Origin: Irpex lacteus
Lineage: Eukaryota; Basidiomycota; Agaricomycetes; Polyporales; Irpicaceae
Direction: 5' to 3'
DNA: 64,000 nucleotides
NCBI GenBank assembly: GCA_001986395.2
Contig: MQVO02000016.1
Location: forward strand, 248,001-312,000
Shown: piece by piece, positions 12,150-24,803 of the stretch
Numbering within the stretch: position 1 is the stretch's first letter
How the letters are laid out: each line of letters opens with the position of its first letter
Translations under genes and position numbers: made by a program
Notes under the pieces: generated by a model
What the model saw: the letters and a program-made list of their open reading frames with translations, nothing else
Told to the model about the DNA's origin: nothing
The model's database searches: none

Positions 12150-12971
12150 GGTCAGAGTTCGTATGAGATCCAGGTCACGCTAGCGGTCACGAAACCAGTC
12201 ACGCTGTGTTACAACGCCACAAAGCCGCTGTTACCAAATCTGGTACGACCACGTTGCCATGCCGGACATTGCCGGCGCCATTCATTTCCGCCGCCGCCCC
12301 TCCGACCAAAGCTTAGAATCACTCCTCCTTGCTAGACAAATCCTGTTGATATACCGACCAAAATGTTACCGCATATATCTTATCACAAGATGTTCAAGCT
12401 CAAGGCTCGCGCCCTCACGATCTGCCATGATCAGCCTACTTATTATGACCGTAACCTAGCACTGGCAAGTAGTTACTAGTACAACTTCGCATGGATAGTA
12501 AGCAGTCATCGAACTACCGTTCGACCTGGGACGTAGGCTTTCTGATGCTTCCACTGCATGTGAGTATACTATCAAGCACACCTCTCCTGGCCATATGCAA
12601 TCTGACACACGCACTTCCAGGCCACGAGGCCGTTCAGTGGCGACTGAGCTTGACGTATGAGTAACCTATGGCTTCTATCTCGGTGTTCCGATTCTTGTGT
12701 ATGGCATCGAACGATGCATACTAAACTTCCTTTTGCTTTTTAGTGCTCACACGTGTAAATGAGGTGCTGCGCAATTACCAGAGCCGCAATGAACACGTGG
12801 CTGCACCGAATAACCAGCGTCCAGTTTCTAGGAGGGTATTTAAGGCCCACGCTAATTTCTTAGAAATCCATATATCTGTAGGCATTGTCCCCATTACTCT
12901 GAGAGCGGAGTATTTTAAAATTTCCTTGTAAGCTGCTAAAAACTTCTTGTAGTTGGATCTTCGTATTTCTC
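12150..12971. other. Intergenic region upstream of MED1 and BTB paralogue 2
   Basis: About 820 bp between divergently transcribed MED1 (minus) and the second BTB gene (plus). It probably holds both promoters. Short open frames (for example 12259-12459 and 12743-12931) have no recognisable content. The true 5' exon of the BTB gene could lie here, since its paralogue at 57374 has a longer N-terminus. Confidence 0.4.
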
Positions 12972-14426
12972 ATGATATGTTTTGTTCGAAGACGCAGGAC
13001 GTTTACCCATACACTGATGAGCTCAGAACACTACTCGCCCGTTTCGGAAGCTACCTCAAGAATGAAGCCACGGGATCCACAGGCTCGCTGGGCTGCTCGT
13101 GCGGACAGCGTGAGGAGGCAAGAGTCAGCCAAGCCCCAAGGTTCAGAGACGGTGGTCAGATCTAGTACGAGTCCGAGTACCCTGACCAGCAATCCGAACG
13201 TATCGGTTTCATCGAAAATTGTGGCTGACAAGGGCTGTGATCATATCACCGCCCCAGCCGCGAAGTCAGGTAAATTATTCATCAACTCTACAGGCATACG
13301 ATCATGTTTGATTGCATTACAGCTATAGATCCACCACCCAGCGAGTCATCGTGGGCTCAGTTCGTCCAGCAACGGTCTGCACTCCTGGACCAAGCGTTGA
13401 AGGAGTCGGTCATTACAGGGAAGTTTGCGGACGTGGAACTGTACGCCTATACTGAACGTAGCCGTGTGGGGACCGTTCATACTCCTGTTGCTGTGAATGC
13501 CAATGCGAGGTTGCTCAAGAGTGCATCACCGATACTTAAGGGTGAGACAACGACTACAATGTGTATTCTCCACACAGTCCTTGAGATATTTCTTTCCCAG
13601 GTATACTTCAGGACCGGAATAAGAATGCAGGCTGTATTCCGACCAAGTACTTGAAGCACGACTATGATGACGATAGTGATATCGAGGATGAAGGCGCCCC
13701 TGCTTCTTACAGAACCAATACCGAGCCGTCAGCATTTGTGGTTCTGGACAGTGCTTCAGACTATTCTTCGACGGACGAAGATGAGGAAGATCGTGCAATA
13801 AGCCTCCACTCGAATGCTGTCTTTGCTCCACAAGCCGCTGCAAAAACGTGAGTGCTGGCTTTCGCCTTGTGACGCAACTGTCTGAGAATGCAAGAATAGT
13901 TGGCAGGCACTCATACATTTTCTGTACACCGGGCGCATCGTGTTCTTGCCATTGCGCTCTTGTCAGACACAGTCTCACCCTGCGGCACCCCCGAGCAGAA
14001 TTGCTTGCTCTCCCAAATCAATGTACCGCCTGGCTTCCAAGGTAGCAATCAGAGCATTATTGCCATATCAGCATTCACCCTTTCGTTTACAGCTGCAGTT
14101 GGACGAACTCAAAAGGCTTGCTAGGGCCAAGTTTACGGTTGATTTATATGCCAATAATATTGTGAAAGAAATGTTCACGGATTTTACTTGGCGGTAAGGA
14201 CTATATCGAACTATTGAAGGAGTTGGAACCTCTGGGCTGATCGCGTATACGTAGTCACCCTGAAGTCTTGAAGGTCGAAGTTGACTGGTTCTGCATGTAC
14301 TCTGACGCCGAGGTTACCAGGGACGAGCTGAAGAAAGCCATTAAGGCTGCTTCCGTCAATTGCATTTTCTTGACCATCCTCCTGCGGACGTTACCCTTTG
14401 CACAACACATATCCCCGTCTGGGTAA
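12972..14426 (+). CDS. BTB/POZ-like protein (BTB paralogue 2)
   Basis: Second member of the split-BTB family. Exon 1 is a serine-rich, low-complexity N-terminus. After an intron (about 13269-13321) comes a good BTB start: QALKESVITGKFADVELYAY, then SPILKG. Another intron leads to an acidic spacer (DYDDDSDIEDEGA, about 13664-13700). Then follow TWQALIHFLYTGRIVFLP, the signature CSPKSMYRLASK, LQLDELKRLARAKF, EMFTDFTWR and RHPEVLKVEVDWFC. The stop is at 14424-14426. Six exons, all GT-AG. The start is uncertain: ATG 12972 is the first in frame, but an upstream exon is possible. The family role is presumably protein-protein interaction; the partner is unknown. The C-terminal half matches paralogue 3 (57374) nearly block for block, so the two share recent ancestry. 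Confidence 0.75.
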
Positions 14427-14672
14427 TTTATATGTCGTAGCTCTGTATTGTGTTCAAAATCGATTTTGTAGATCCAGTTCACTGACACGGCTTACGACAC
14501 TGTGATGGCCGACTGGCGTCTATGCTCCCGACGCCGGAGTTTTGGTAGAGACGCAGGTTTTCCTCAACCGTCGTCTTCAGGCATTCCAACGACGGCCTCA
14601 CTCGTTCTTTTTATGTCCACGCTCGCTTGCTAAACCCCCCTCAACGCTCTTTTCGAATCAGGATTATTTGCC

Positions 14673-15998
14673 ATGCTCACACAAGTGATGCAGGCACCGG
14701 CTGGCCACTCCTCAACTCCCCCGCGCGCTCCGAGTCGAGTTGGTTTCTCGCGTCCCCAGCTACGAAGACAACGCGCATTTGCCAACCTCGAATGGGCGGA
14801 GAAGCCAGAGGAGTCGGACGACGAAAAGGACTGGGAGTTTGCAAGTATGCTGTTGATGCCGTTTGAGCCGTCCGCCAGCGACGACGACGACCTGTGCTTG
14901 GACGATGCCAGCGAGGTCGGCCCGCTGGACCTTGAGCCAAGCAAACCCGCCCTCCCCGCCGCCTCGGAGCCTATAGTGCTGTTGGATTCCGTGGAAGATT
15001 CTTCGTACATCGACTCGGATTTCGGAGAACGGCCCTTGTCATCCGTAGTTCCTGAGGACGTTCATGGACATCAGTACATCTCTCTGGCCGTGACCGACCA
15101 TGGGATGTCGCGAAGTGCACTCTCATCTCTCAAGGAATTCTGGCACACGCGGTTTGGCGAATATGCTCGTATAGAAAGTCAAGTGATGCAGAGCAGCGCG
15201 TATGGCGGAACCGTCGAAGTTAACCGATCCAGAGAGGCTCTGAGGGCGTTACTCGTCTCGCGGTTAACAAATTCCGGTAATGCGCAATCGCAAGATACAG
15301 AATCCCAACTACGCATGCCCACCGCTAATCCAAACGCGCCCATATACCCTCGCACAGGCAGTCTGTCTGGTCTGCGCGACTCGCGGTCTGCCACCCTGGA
15401 TCGCGTATTCAGCAACTATCCTTTGCACGCCATTCGTAAAACCCTGTTCCTCCATGACATGCTCGAACGAGCCGCGAGTGACGCATGTCACTCCCGTTCA
15501 CCATCTCCTGTGGATGAAGACGACGCCCTCGATAGTCCCACAGACGACACATTCGTGGATATCTCTCTCTCAACTTCGACTACAGGCGACGACACACTCA
15601 CGGACATATCCCCTTCCTCTTGCTCGGACAATGGCTGTCGAACGCGTATATGCATCGACAAACAGCAGCCCACCGTTCTACATACCGTCGAATGCACACG
15701 GCAGTGGGAGATTGATTGGACGGAGCGGTGGAAGATCTTGCTTGACTCTACCAAGGATGAATCAGTCTGTTTTCATCCGAGCTCCTATCACGTCGACGAG
15801 GTGGCGTTTCACACGGCACTCTCTCCGAACAAGACCAAGGCCAAATTCTACTTCGCCGAAGAGGAGGACGAGTTCGCGGACCTGGAAGACGACGACGACG
15901 ACTACGGGGTTGTCATCTCTCAGCCGGTTTACAGAGTGACAGCGGATACTCTGTCACAGGAGTACATGCGCTGCTTGGCTCATAGCACGCCACTGTAG
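14673..15998 (+). CDS. Hypothetical acidic, serine-rich protein, 441 residues, intronless
   Basis: A single uninterrupted reading frame, unusual beside its intron-rich neighbours. I do not recognise the family. The N-terminus is basic and proline-rich (residues 1-40), followed by acidic runs (SDDDDLCLDDASE, about residue 70). The middle has a possible folded helix-rich part (SALSSLKEFWHTRFGEYARI, about residues 145-165), then SYPLHAIRK-like and LFLHDMLERA segments. A serine/aspartate linker (about 270-330) leads to a second compact part with WEIDWTERWKILLDS. The C-terminus contains FAEEEDEFADLEDDDDDYG. There is no signal peptide or membrane segment. Acidity suggests a nuclear or cytosolic protein; that is inference. 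The opposite strand and other frames also stay open here because of GC-rich composition and are shadows. Confidence 0.7.
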   Translation: MLTQVMQAPAGHSSTPPRAPSRVGFSRPQLRRQRAFANLEWAEKPEESDDEKDWEFASMLLMPFEPSASDDDDLCLDDASEVGPLDLEPSKPALPAASEPIVLLDSVEDSSYIDSDFGERPLSSVVPEDVHGHQYISLAVTDHGMSRSALSSLKEFWHTRFGEYARIESQVMQSSAYGGTVEVNRSREALRALLVSRLTNSGNAQSQDTESQLRMPTANPNAPIYPRTGSLSGLRDSRSATLDRVFSNYPLHAIRKTLFLHDMLERAASDACHSRSPSPVDEDDALDSPTDDTFVDISLSTSTTGDDTLTDISPSSCSDNGCRTRICIDKQQPTVLHTVECTRQWEIDWTERWKILLDSTKDESVCFHPSSYHVDEVAFHTALSPNKTKAKFYFAEEEDEFADLEDDDDDYGVVISQPVYRVTADTLSQEYMRCLAHSTPL

Positions 15999-16801
15999 GC
16001 CTGCAGGCAGCATTTCTATCTACACGACCACACATCCTTTCTCTATTCGGGAACTTTGGTGACTTTTTTCGCATCTAGGAGACTATCATTGGATCCTCAC
16101 ATTTACCCATCATCATGCATTATTAGACCTACGCACGCACGCATCCGCACACTCTTCCATTGCCTCATCGTATCATACCTACATTTTTATTCTTCACGTC
16201 GTCCTCTTTCTCTTCTCCGATCTGGATAGGGCTTACAGACACTCATCAGTGACGTACTTTCATCCCCTTCCGTTACCTGTATCATATAATTCCCACCCTG
16301 TATTCCTACACATCTACGACATTGGCTGTATTGCGATTTCCCCATGTCAAGTCCTGCTTGACTAGGAGTAACTAGCTACCTACTCACTTACCCGTCTATC
16401 TATTGCGTTTACGAAGCTACCTAGTATACATTATTGGAACACAGTACTATACATATACGCACGTTCACAGTTGCAGATAGTATGTGGTTGAAAGGAGGGA
16501 AGAGTGTTTGCTATGCTACTGCGTTTGAAGCCAGATCCTGCGGTTCTCATGTCAATTTGATAAGCTACAAGTCGACATAGCGTCGGTTAATCTGAAGAGA
16601 ATAGCACGAAAGATAGCTGTATAGAGAAAAGGGGGAAGGCGGCAAGGAGACAGCCGATATTATCTGTATAGAGAGCAATCTAGCAAGGTCAGCAGAATGC
16701 CAAAGCATGCATTAATCGATCTCACCGATTAGCAAAAACTCGCGAGTGTGAAAACGAAAACTGGAGACGGCAGTCTCGAATTTGCACCGAGAGCAGGTGT
16801 C
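15999..16801. other. Intergenic stretch between convergent genes
   Basis: About 800 bp between the stop of the acidic 441-residue protein (plus) and the stop of the membrane protein (minus). It is pyrimidine-rich in its first half (many cttcc/tctc tracts), consistent with 3' untranslated sequence, and shows no open frame of note or repeat ends. Confidence 0.5.
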
Positions 16802-17506
16802 CTATAAATTCGATGGAGATAGAGAATCTGCAAATGTAGTTGCAGACGGTGTAGGGCTCGAGAGTTTCGAGTTGATTGACGTGGGTGATAGAGATATGAG
16901 TCGTGAGGGAGGCGGGTCGTCTGCTGCGGACTCCTCAGAGGCTTCTGCTACAGCGCTATCCACGTTGGTGCTTTGAGAGAGCCCGTCTTGGTTTCCCTCT
17001 GTGGAGTGGTATGATGGAGGGACAGAAAGGGATGCTTGAGAGGAAAAGGAGCGATTGGGAGTATGGGTGAACGGTCGAGAGGCAAATGGTTGTGGGGAGG
17101 AGATGCGCCAGGAGAGGGATGAAGCCAAGTGTGAGAATGGTCTAATCCTGTCAGGAGCACCAGAATCTGGGCTATCTCTCCCTTTCTTCGTTCCAGTCTC
17201 ACCTGAAATAGTGTCAAAAGTTAGTTCAAAGAGTTTCCTTCAGCAGAGAGCGATGAACTTACAGTCTTCTTGCGACCGTCTGTGTCTGACGTTCAGATAA
17301 ATGACAACGATGAACACCAGTATCGTAACCAACAAGATGCCACCGGGGATACCGACCCCTACCGCAATTGCTACGATGTGATCAGGAGATGATGACGATG
17401 ACAGGAGGTCAACCGGCACAATGGCCAAGCCAGCTTTGGCAGCCATGTCAGATGGATCACAGTTGACGAGGGTGAAGCTTGGTTGCGTAACGGCGGGGGG
17501 TGCCAT
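16802..17506 (-). CDS. Small single-pass membrane protein, function unknown
   Basis: Two exons joined in frame at a GT-AG intron (about 17203-17260). Exon 1 encodes a short N-terminus, then a long hydrophobic segment (VAIAVGVGIPGGILLVTILV followed by FIVVIYL) and a stop-transfer basic patch RHRRSQED. Exon 2 encodes a serine/proline-rich, probably disordered tail of about 130 residues that ends DSLSPSNL. The topology looks type I or III: short outside part, one helix, long cytosolic tail. The N-terminal part is short (about 40 residues) and has no clear signal peptide, so an upstream exon may be missing; the start used is ATG at 17506. I do not recognise a family. Such proteins in agaricomycetes often serve as surface sensors, but nothing here shows it. 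Confidence 0.55.
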
Positions 17507-20500
17507 GGGATAAGGTGATGCTCAGGGTCTACTGTCAAAAAAGGGAACGAGACAGAGGATGAGGGCTCAGATTCTAAGACGCACCAAGTCAAGTCTTATT
17601 AAGGAGACGTCCGTCATACATATACGGAGGCTCGTCTACCAGTTCATGCAGCTACAAGCAGCCCTGAACAATGAGCCAGAAAGATAGAACTCCTTGCACA
17701 GCCTGCTCGCTAGCCTTAGCGGCCCTACACAGTAGAACCTGCACGTATACAGGTAGCACTGTGCTGCTCGGAGCCAGTCAGCTACAACGCCTGATTTCCA
17801 ATAAGTTCACTCGCCGTGTTCGCAATGGACCTCATTCTTGAACACCATCAGAGGTAAGACAGGGGAAGCGGTTTCATAGTTCTAATAAGTACTTATAAGG
17901 TCAGTCCCGAGTACTGGGTCCTGACCAAGGTATGTATAGGCGCCCATCCGAATACGAGTGTTGCTGTACTTGGAACCGTAAATCACGAAAATAGCCGTCC
18001 CTGGAAAGCCGGATACACCGAGTGGAGGAAGCCACATAAGCTGTTTGTTCCTGTGCCTGCGCATCGTTCAAATCAAGGGACCACGATATGCACCGTAGGA
18101 ACCGGAAGTTAAAGTGGAAAACCGACTCGGCGTCGATGCGCTGTAGTTGATCGGCCTATTGATCTTTTAATTGATTTGTCTGCGGCTTTCGGGGACCTAA
18201 TACACCTAAATGGCACATTTGTCCGAACCTGGATCCTTAGTGACCATTCTGCAAAGGATTGTAGGCGTATACGTACATATGTGTCGATCACTCTCCATGT
18301 TTCACCACTGAGCTTCGTTGTCGTCTCTCCAACATCCGGCAACCATGCTGACACAATTGAAGGTAAGAAGAGATCCTACTGAGTACTTTGATATCATGGT
18401 ATGCACTTATAACGTACCTGAGACGCTATTGTTTATGGCCTTCCGGGATCCAGACAACATACTTACCCATACCACGTGTAATCACAGGCGTAAACATAAA
18501 GCAAGTCTCGCAGCGCCTGGTCTGACAGTATTTGGTCTTTTTGTGTAACAGTGGGTACAATCGTAACGCTGAAGTGAATCTAGATCCAGAAATCCATGGT
18601 AAGCATGATGTACATAAGTTATACTCAGTAACGTATTCAACCTACCTTTTTCGCAGGGATCGTCTTCAATGTGGTCACCCTAGATAGATCGGAGTATATA
18701 GGTGCATGAACACAAATTTATCTACGTTCAGGGGGGCCTAGTGGGGCCATTGACTCTTGCAGACTCGATAATGGACACAGAAATGAAAGTTCGTGTTTGA
18801 GAGTCATCAGTGGGAAAGCGGCTTACATTTGTGTTTATTTGGCCGTTCTTCCATATTCGGTGTTCTTCGTCGTTGTGGCGTGGGAGTCGAACTGAGTGCG
18901 TCTTCCCAGTTCTCGCCTCGATTATTGAATCTCGGCACTTATGCAGTCTATCTCTCAACTTGGCGGCCCAGCTATCTGTCTCTGGAACGTGCGGGGCTCA
19001 GAATAGGTCAGAATATTGCCCATAGATCCTGACTGCCCTACAGTACTATTTGTTGCTTGCAATCCGAGTCTTGTAACTTCAGTCTCCAGACTCCGACGTA
19101 CTTTGAGTTGCTTGGCACGGCAACACACGCAAAAATCCTTAGTAATTTCACTGCTATGGCATCTGTCGTTACTTACTCGTAGGCGATACTGAATGCGGGA
19201 CATGACTCTGGGCCGGTAAAAGTACTACAAGTGTATGATCCTGCTGCCCAGCTAAATGTAAGTCCAATGGACTGCCTGCCTATTGTCAGCACAACGCTCA
19301 CCCATGAGGTAGCTCAACAGTACACCAGTAAGGCCGATAGTCGCTCGAGGGGAGCGAACTCACTAATCTTCCCTTATTCAGCTCCTATTTGGCTTTGTAT
19401 CATCCATCGCCCTCCTTACCGTATTTCTTCTCGTCACACGAAGGCCAGAAAATGAAACCACGCTTCATGCAGAGATGACCCATGACCGGGCTGCTCCAGA
19501 TTGTCTGGTTATTAGGAAATCTGGTTATTAGGAAGGGGTAGCTCAGCGCAAGATAAAATTGTGGACGTAGGATTTCCGACCACAGATAATCGGAGGAAGG
19601 CGGCTCAATTCGAGGTTTGCATGAGCACTCTGGTGAGGCGGGGGAGCCACTCTGGAGGAGGCGATAGTGACGAGGCCCTGGAACTGACCGCGCTGCCAGT
19701 GGATCGTGGGCATACGGGGAGGTTTGGCGATGACAGTAGGCAGTGTTATGATAGCTAGTATCCCACGAGGTTCATTGAGCTTCAGTATGTATACTATTGA
19801 ATGGCTGTTGTATCCTTTTATTTATCGACTATGTACGCCTCTCCTCTCGATATGTCGATGCATGAAGCCGAAGACGTACAGGATCATGTGCATGAGACAT
19901 ATCTGGATTCGCATTCCCGACGAGGTACATTCTCAGGGAGCCAATAGGATTGGCGTTTTGGTCTACAGGAAGAACCCGGGATTGATAGGGTCTGAACTCA
20001 AGCTTAACCATCGGTACTGGGATATTCCACGAAGCCTCGTATTAGCACGCCTAGGATCTACTTGCATGCTAAAGGCTAAACAGGAGATCCACGGACGTGG
20101 AAAGATGGTTCTTTTGTGGTCGTAGAAGGATAGTTCCATCCGAGTGACGGGAAGTATCTCGAACGCTCACGAGTTTATCCATAATCCGGGGCCTCAGGTA
20201 TAAAAGGCCACCAGACCTCCACGAGTTCAACGCGTGGCAACGAAGCTCTATACACCGTAGTACTACAGTAGTAGTATCTGAAGAGCTTCTGCCACCGATA
20301 CGTACCTAGAACTTGAGGAGGTCCTGTCGAGGGAGTCGGTGTCCAAGCCATCATGTACTTCACAATAGGCCACCATTGTATCGAGAATTCCTACATGATG
20401 GCAGGCATAAGTAGCAATGAAAATGCAGCAGAGTACCTTTGTTTTTAGCAGCAATTCAATGCTGCTTTTAACAAAATACAACGTACCCGTGTTGCAGATT

Positions 20501-22527
20501 AGAATGTGTGTGAAGGAGGTGGAAAGAGAGGCGGAGCCGAAGCGCCCGTCTACTCGCGCTGGTGGTTACTGTTGCGCCGTCCCGCCGACGACCTGCGCAC
20601 TCACCTTTCCTTTCCACCTCCTCTCATCGCTGTTGATGACAGCGATGGGACACACTATGTCGCACCCAACGCTAAGGCCCGCCCAACCAAGAGCCTATTG
20701 TCCACGAGACCGCCTCGAGCCCGGAAGAACCTGAGGCGGGCGTCGGGGCTCGGAGGTCGGGGGCGATTTATGGATAAACGTGCCCAAGGGATGCACAAAA
20801 GTTGGTGCGAGGATCTTACCGATCTCGAATCTTCCTTAGACGAGGCAGTGCTGGGCTAAAATCTAGGTCCTAAACACTGGTACACCCCGAGACTCGCCAT
20901 CGTCCTCCACGCTGCTCTATGCTCGACGACCATCGTATCCTCCGATGTACTTACTATTCGGGGTCATTCACCGACCACGCTCCGTCGGAACCTCATGTCG
21001 AGAGCGAGACAGGGTGGACGAGAACCTGTGCAACGGATAGAGACGGACGGCTTCGAGGTGAGTCGCGAATGAACATTACTGTCTACTTGCCCCATGTATC
21101 GACCCGCGGCTGCTGTTCTTGCATGCAGGGGTATCGGCAGGCTTTTGAGGCTGATCTACGTCTGAAAGGATGTATATTCTTGGTGTTCATACACGCTGTC
21201 GTGTCGTTTTCGAAGGCGGATGGAGGAAAAACGCACATACTGTGACTCAAGGCCGCTGGATAAACGGCCTACTGCGCACTATCGTGTACTTAGTCTCCTT
21301 GAATAAGTGAGCAAATGACGACTTCTCTGAATAGATTGAATTGCAGCTTGCCAAAGCGAAGACTAGTGGGCACGAAGTCTCACGCAGCAAGCTACAGACG
21401 GGGACAGCGATGCCCCACTACAATTCGACAGAGGCCTTGAACCGAAGATACTAGAGGCAAGTCGGTGCTTCTGCTGACTTGTTTTGGTATGTCCGATGCT
21501 TCTCGCGCCCTTCTCGCTGTGCCGGAAGTGACAGTATCATGCGGTGGTCGGTGTGGGCTGCAGCGAGCATCGGGCTCCTCGCCAGCAGTTGCGTCAGTCA
21601 ATCTTCTGTGTTGTTGTGACCGAGTGTTCTGCGTGAGTCGTGGGTTATGTTCATTAACTATCCTGTTGACTCAACGACAGGACACGCACCATGTTATTCG
21701 GCTCCAGTGGTGGAAGCAGAGAAAGTCTAGCATGTCCCTCCGTGGCCCTATTATACTGGTCGTCGGTAATTATCGGACATGACCTTGTTATCTTCAACAG
21801 AGCTCGGAGCTGAACGACTTCATGCGGCGGTCATCTGCATTGCCGACGTACACCTTATGCCTGGCCACGTAAAGGACACGCAACCCAGAGAAGACGATAT
21901 TCGGAATCCGGAAGAAACTTGCGAGTAACACAGTCTATGGCCGAGGAGAAAAAACGCGGAAGACGAGAGGAACAGCGGAGGAGACAGAGCAGCCGATGAA
22001 GTGACGTTCACTGCTCGCAGCATCGTAGACAATGGCATCGCCTAGTTTAACGGTAGAAGAATCCGAGGACCATGTCCGACAAGGATGAGTATACTTCCTA
22101 GTTCGCCACTGCGTCCGTCACTGCGGACAGCTCGTCGAGGAATGCTGTGAAGTGTAAGTGTGCGCGCGGCATGGAGATCATCCTGGTCTCTGCCCGGACA
22201 AATAATCCTGACACTATCCCGTCCACTCCCTCCGGCCGACACATTGTTCCGTGTCCTTCCACAACTCTTCGCGCAACTTCGTGGTAACTTGTTCTATGAG
22301 CTGAATAGGAGACTCGAACTCTCCATGTAGGTTTCGTTTTATTCGGCCAATTGACGCCGGACAAGGGTTCAGCCGGAGTGCAAACTCTTTAAAGTAGGGA
22401 TAATACTGCGGTATTGCTAAGTATCCAGAACACGCGGCGACTCGATCGACGAACAGCCGCTGCCACACCAGCTCTTCACTCTCAATCGCCACATCCTCTC
22501 GTCTCGCCATTCGAAATTGTTATCAGC
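17507..22527. other. Gene-poor 5-kb region
   Basis: No gene can be supported with confidence. Noted pieces: (1) near 19379-19530 a plus-strand frame after an acceptor-like tattcag encodes LLFGFVSSIALLTVFLLV followed by TRRPEN, a good membrane helix that may be an exon of a lost or unrecognised membrane protein; (2) a 16-bp tandem duplication at 19504-19535; (3) an open frame at 19706-20125 (139 codons) with no family; (4) a GC-rich frame at 20506-20859 (117 codons) ending DLESSLDEAVLG, without introns or domain. The segment 18800-19030 contains hydrophobic frames in several phases but each is interrupted. It may be a graveyard of decayed genes or transposons; I find no terminal repeats. Confidence 0.4.
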
Positions 22528-23784
22528 ATGTCGGAATACTTCGACTTTGCATTCCTCGATGGCCTGAACACAGCCGACCAGCCACCGAACATCGATGGCT
22601 TTTCGCTCGATGACGTGGATCAATTCCTGAATTTAGGGCCCGCGACACCTGTACGTCGCCTCATCGCATTGCCTTGTAATGGAAATATTCGCATCTGACC
22701 ATCAATCTGCCCTTGTAGCCCCAGGCGAGCACTCCTTCTGATCACTCTATTGCGGGCAACACGGTGAACTCGCCCCAGGCCGAGCCAATCCAACCAGAGA
22801 TCCAGGTCTCGAATACATTCAACCTCAACGCCAATCACGATAGCGCTCCTCCAAACACCATCATCGCCAGCGTCGACCATATTTTTTTCGCCGTCCACCA
22901 CCACCGTCTCCTCGCCTGCTCAATCAACAACTTTGGCGGCTACCTCCACCCCAACGCACAACCCACCAGCGAGAAATTAATTTCGTTTTTGGCTGAGGAA
23001 CCCTCAGACGTTGTCAACGTTATTTTACACGCGGTTTATAATATTCCTTGTGACAACTACTCGCCTACCCTCGAGTGCCTCTCCACCTCGCTGGCCACCT
23101 TCGACAAATATGGACTCATTCCACTCGAACGCTTCGTCTCTCGAGGCACGCCACTTTTCACCACCATCCTAAATCGCGCCGTCGTCAGTCCGATCGAGAC
23201 ATATGCCCTCGCTGCCTCTCACGCCCTGGAGGATTTGGCCGTCTCCGCGTCCTCTTACACCTTACATGTCAGACTGCACCTGTTGCCCCAGATCCTAGTC
23301 GACCGGATGGGAACACGGTACATGCAGCGGCTGTACAAGCTGCATGGAGATCGTATGGACTCGCTGAGGGAGCTGTTGGACAGGAAACTGTTTCCGCACC
23401 TGGCGACGCCGACGTGTTCGATCGAGAAGAGGCAGGTGGTGAGCCGGGCGTTGCAGTTAGCGGGAAAGCAGGTGATGTACGACGCTTCGCCTGGTATGTA
23501 TTCCATCTCTTCCATTGTTACGCCTTTGAGATGTACTGACTGACTGCTAACAAATTCTTATGGATGACCACGTCGCAGCGATGACCCGCTCAGGTATCGA
23601 GAACATCATGCGGGGTGTGGCTGAGTCAGTCGCCTGCGAGGACTGTAAGAAAGCCGTCAACGACCACATCAAGGAAATCTCGACGCAATGGATGATATTA
23701 AACGTGCGTTTGTTCTCTTATTCCTCGTTTACGGGTCTGACTTTTGTAAATAAAATCATTTCCGCCTCTCAGCGCACTATCTGA
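22528..23784 (+). CDS. BTB domain protein of the agaricomycete C-terminal CxxC type
   Basis: Four exons: 22528-22650, 22722-23493, 23579-23703 and 23773-23784, all GT-AG and in frame, about 340 residues. It starts with an acidic, disordered MSEYFDFAFLDG. The BTB-like core follows: a strand IIASVDHIFFAVHHHRLLAC (about residues 85-105), then VVNVILHAVYNIP, and a helical repeat region with LIPLERFVSRGTPLF and YALAASHALEDLAV. The C-terminus has CEDCKKAVNDHIKEI and finishes WMILNRTI; the last four codons are a separate micro-exon. This architecture belongs to a large family of agaricomycete BTB proteins of unknown function. It is not closely related to the three split-BTB paralogues in this window. 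The protein is complete with no key residue missing. Confidence 0.85.
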
Positions 23785-24803
23785 TATGTATTTGCTCTCC
23801 CCTCTCGTTTCTCTGGTCTCAACAACCATGTTCAATGGCACGATGGCTACGACTTGGATACGATCTCATCTTAGACGCGACGAAGCACCGCTGGCGGGAA
23901 CCATACACGCATGCTTCATTGTAACTTTTCCGATAACAAGGCTCGAATCGACGATACCCAAATGAAAACATGCATACCGGACCTATCGGGTCAGCTGGAC
24001 TACCCGTGGGATAAGAGAAGCTTGGGGGTTACGTTATCTAAAGGGGCTTTGGTTCTGCTAATGTTTTGTTTTGCTTGCTCCAGTGCACGTCTATATTTGT
24101 ATCACACACGGTGGTTCTCAGGGTGTTCGGTAATGGCTCACGAATGCATTCTACGACTATTAAAAACTTCGCACGGTTCGGGTCTAGTCTGAACAATCAA
24201 TATTTCGGAAGTAAGGCTCGAGTTTGCATTCAATGCGAGAAGATATAACTCGGGTAGAATTTTAGCCAAAGCACGTCGTAGGTTACGACGTGGAGGCGTC
24301 AGATACTGTCAGATAATCACGAGAGATGGATGTCTCCGTAACGAAGAAGACAAAGAAGACAAAATTTGCTTGGGTGTGCTGATCGAACATGGTCATATGA
24401 GTCCAAGGTGTCCGAAGGGTGCCGGGTGCCCCAGCATGTCGAAAAAGATTGCTGATGGAGTTGAGCATGTCGAGCTACGGTGAGGAGTCCGAGCCAGACT
24501 TTACTATCGCGGAAATGTCGTTTCAGCTGTAGTTCAGCTCGCTCTATCAACTTGGCCAAAACTCACTCAATTCAATTGTTCGAAGGCCAGTGCCGCAAGA
24601 AGTATTATTTTGGCTACGTGGCCTTAAGGGAACCATCTTGACTGTCTTCAACTTTGTCGAAGCATCAAGATGTATTTGCGACGTCGGTTATACAGAAGAC
24701 ATGAAAATATAATTGTAGTCCGCGGAGTCAGAGGCAGAATCCATACCCCTATGTAGATGTTGAGATGACGCTGAGTTCTGGTGTGGGATTACTCATACTG
24801 GTG
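23785..24803. other. Intergenic stretch
   Basis: About 1 kb between the stop of the BTB gene (plus) and the stop of F-box gene 1 (minus). Frames at 23911-24192 and 24317-24559 have no recognisable content. No repeat ends seen. Confidence 0.45.

Noticed and set aside
15280..15939. 219-codon plus-strand frame inside the acidic single-exon gene
   Set aside because: It is the second frame of the real gene; its Thr/Arg/Ser-rich content reflects the codon pattern of the 441-residue protein.
20506..20859. GC-rich 117-codon frame
   Set aside because: Kept only as a note: no start context, homologue or intron, though its composition is more gene-like than its surroundings.
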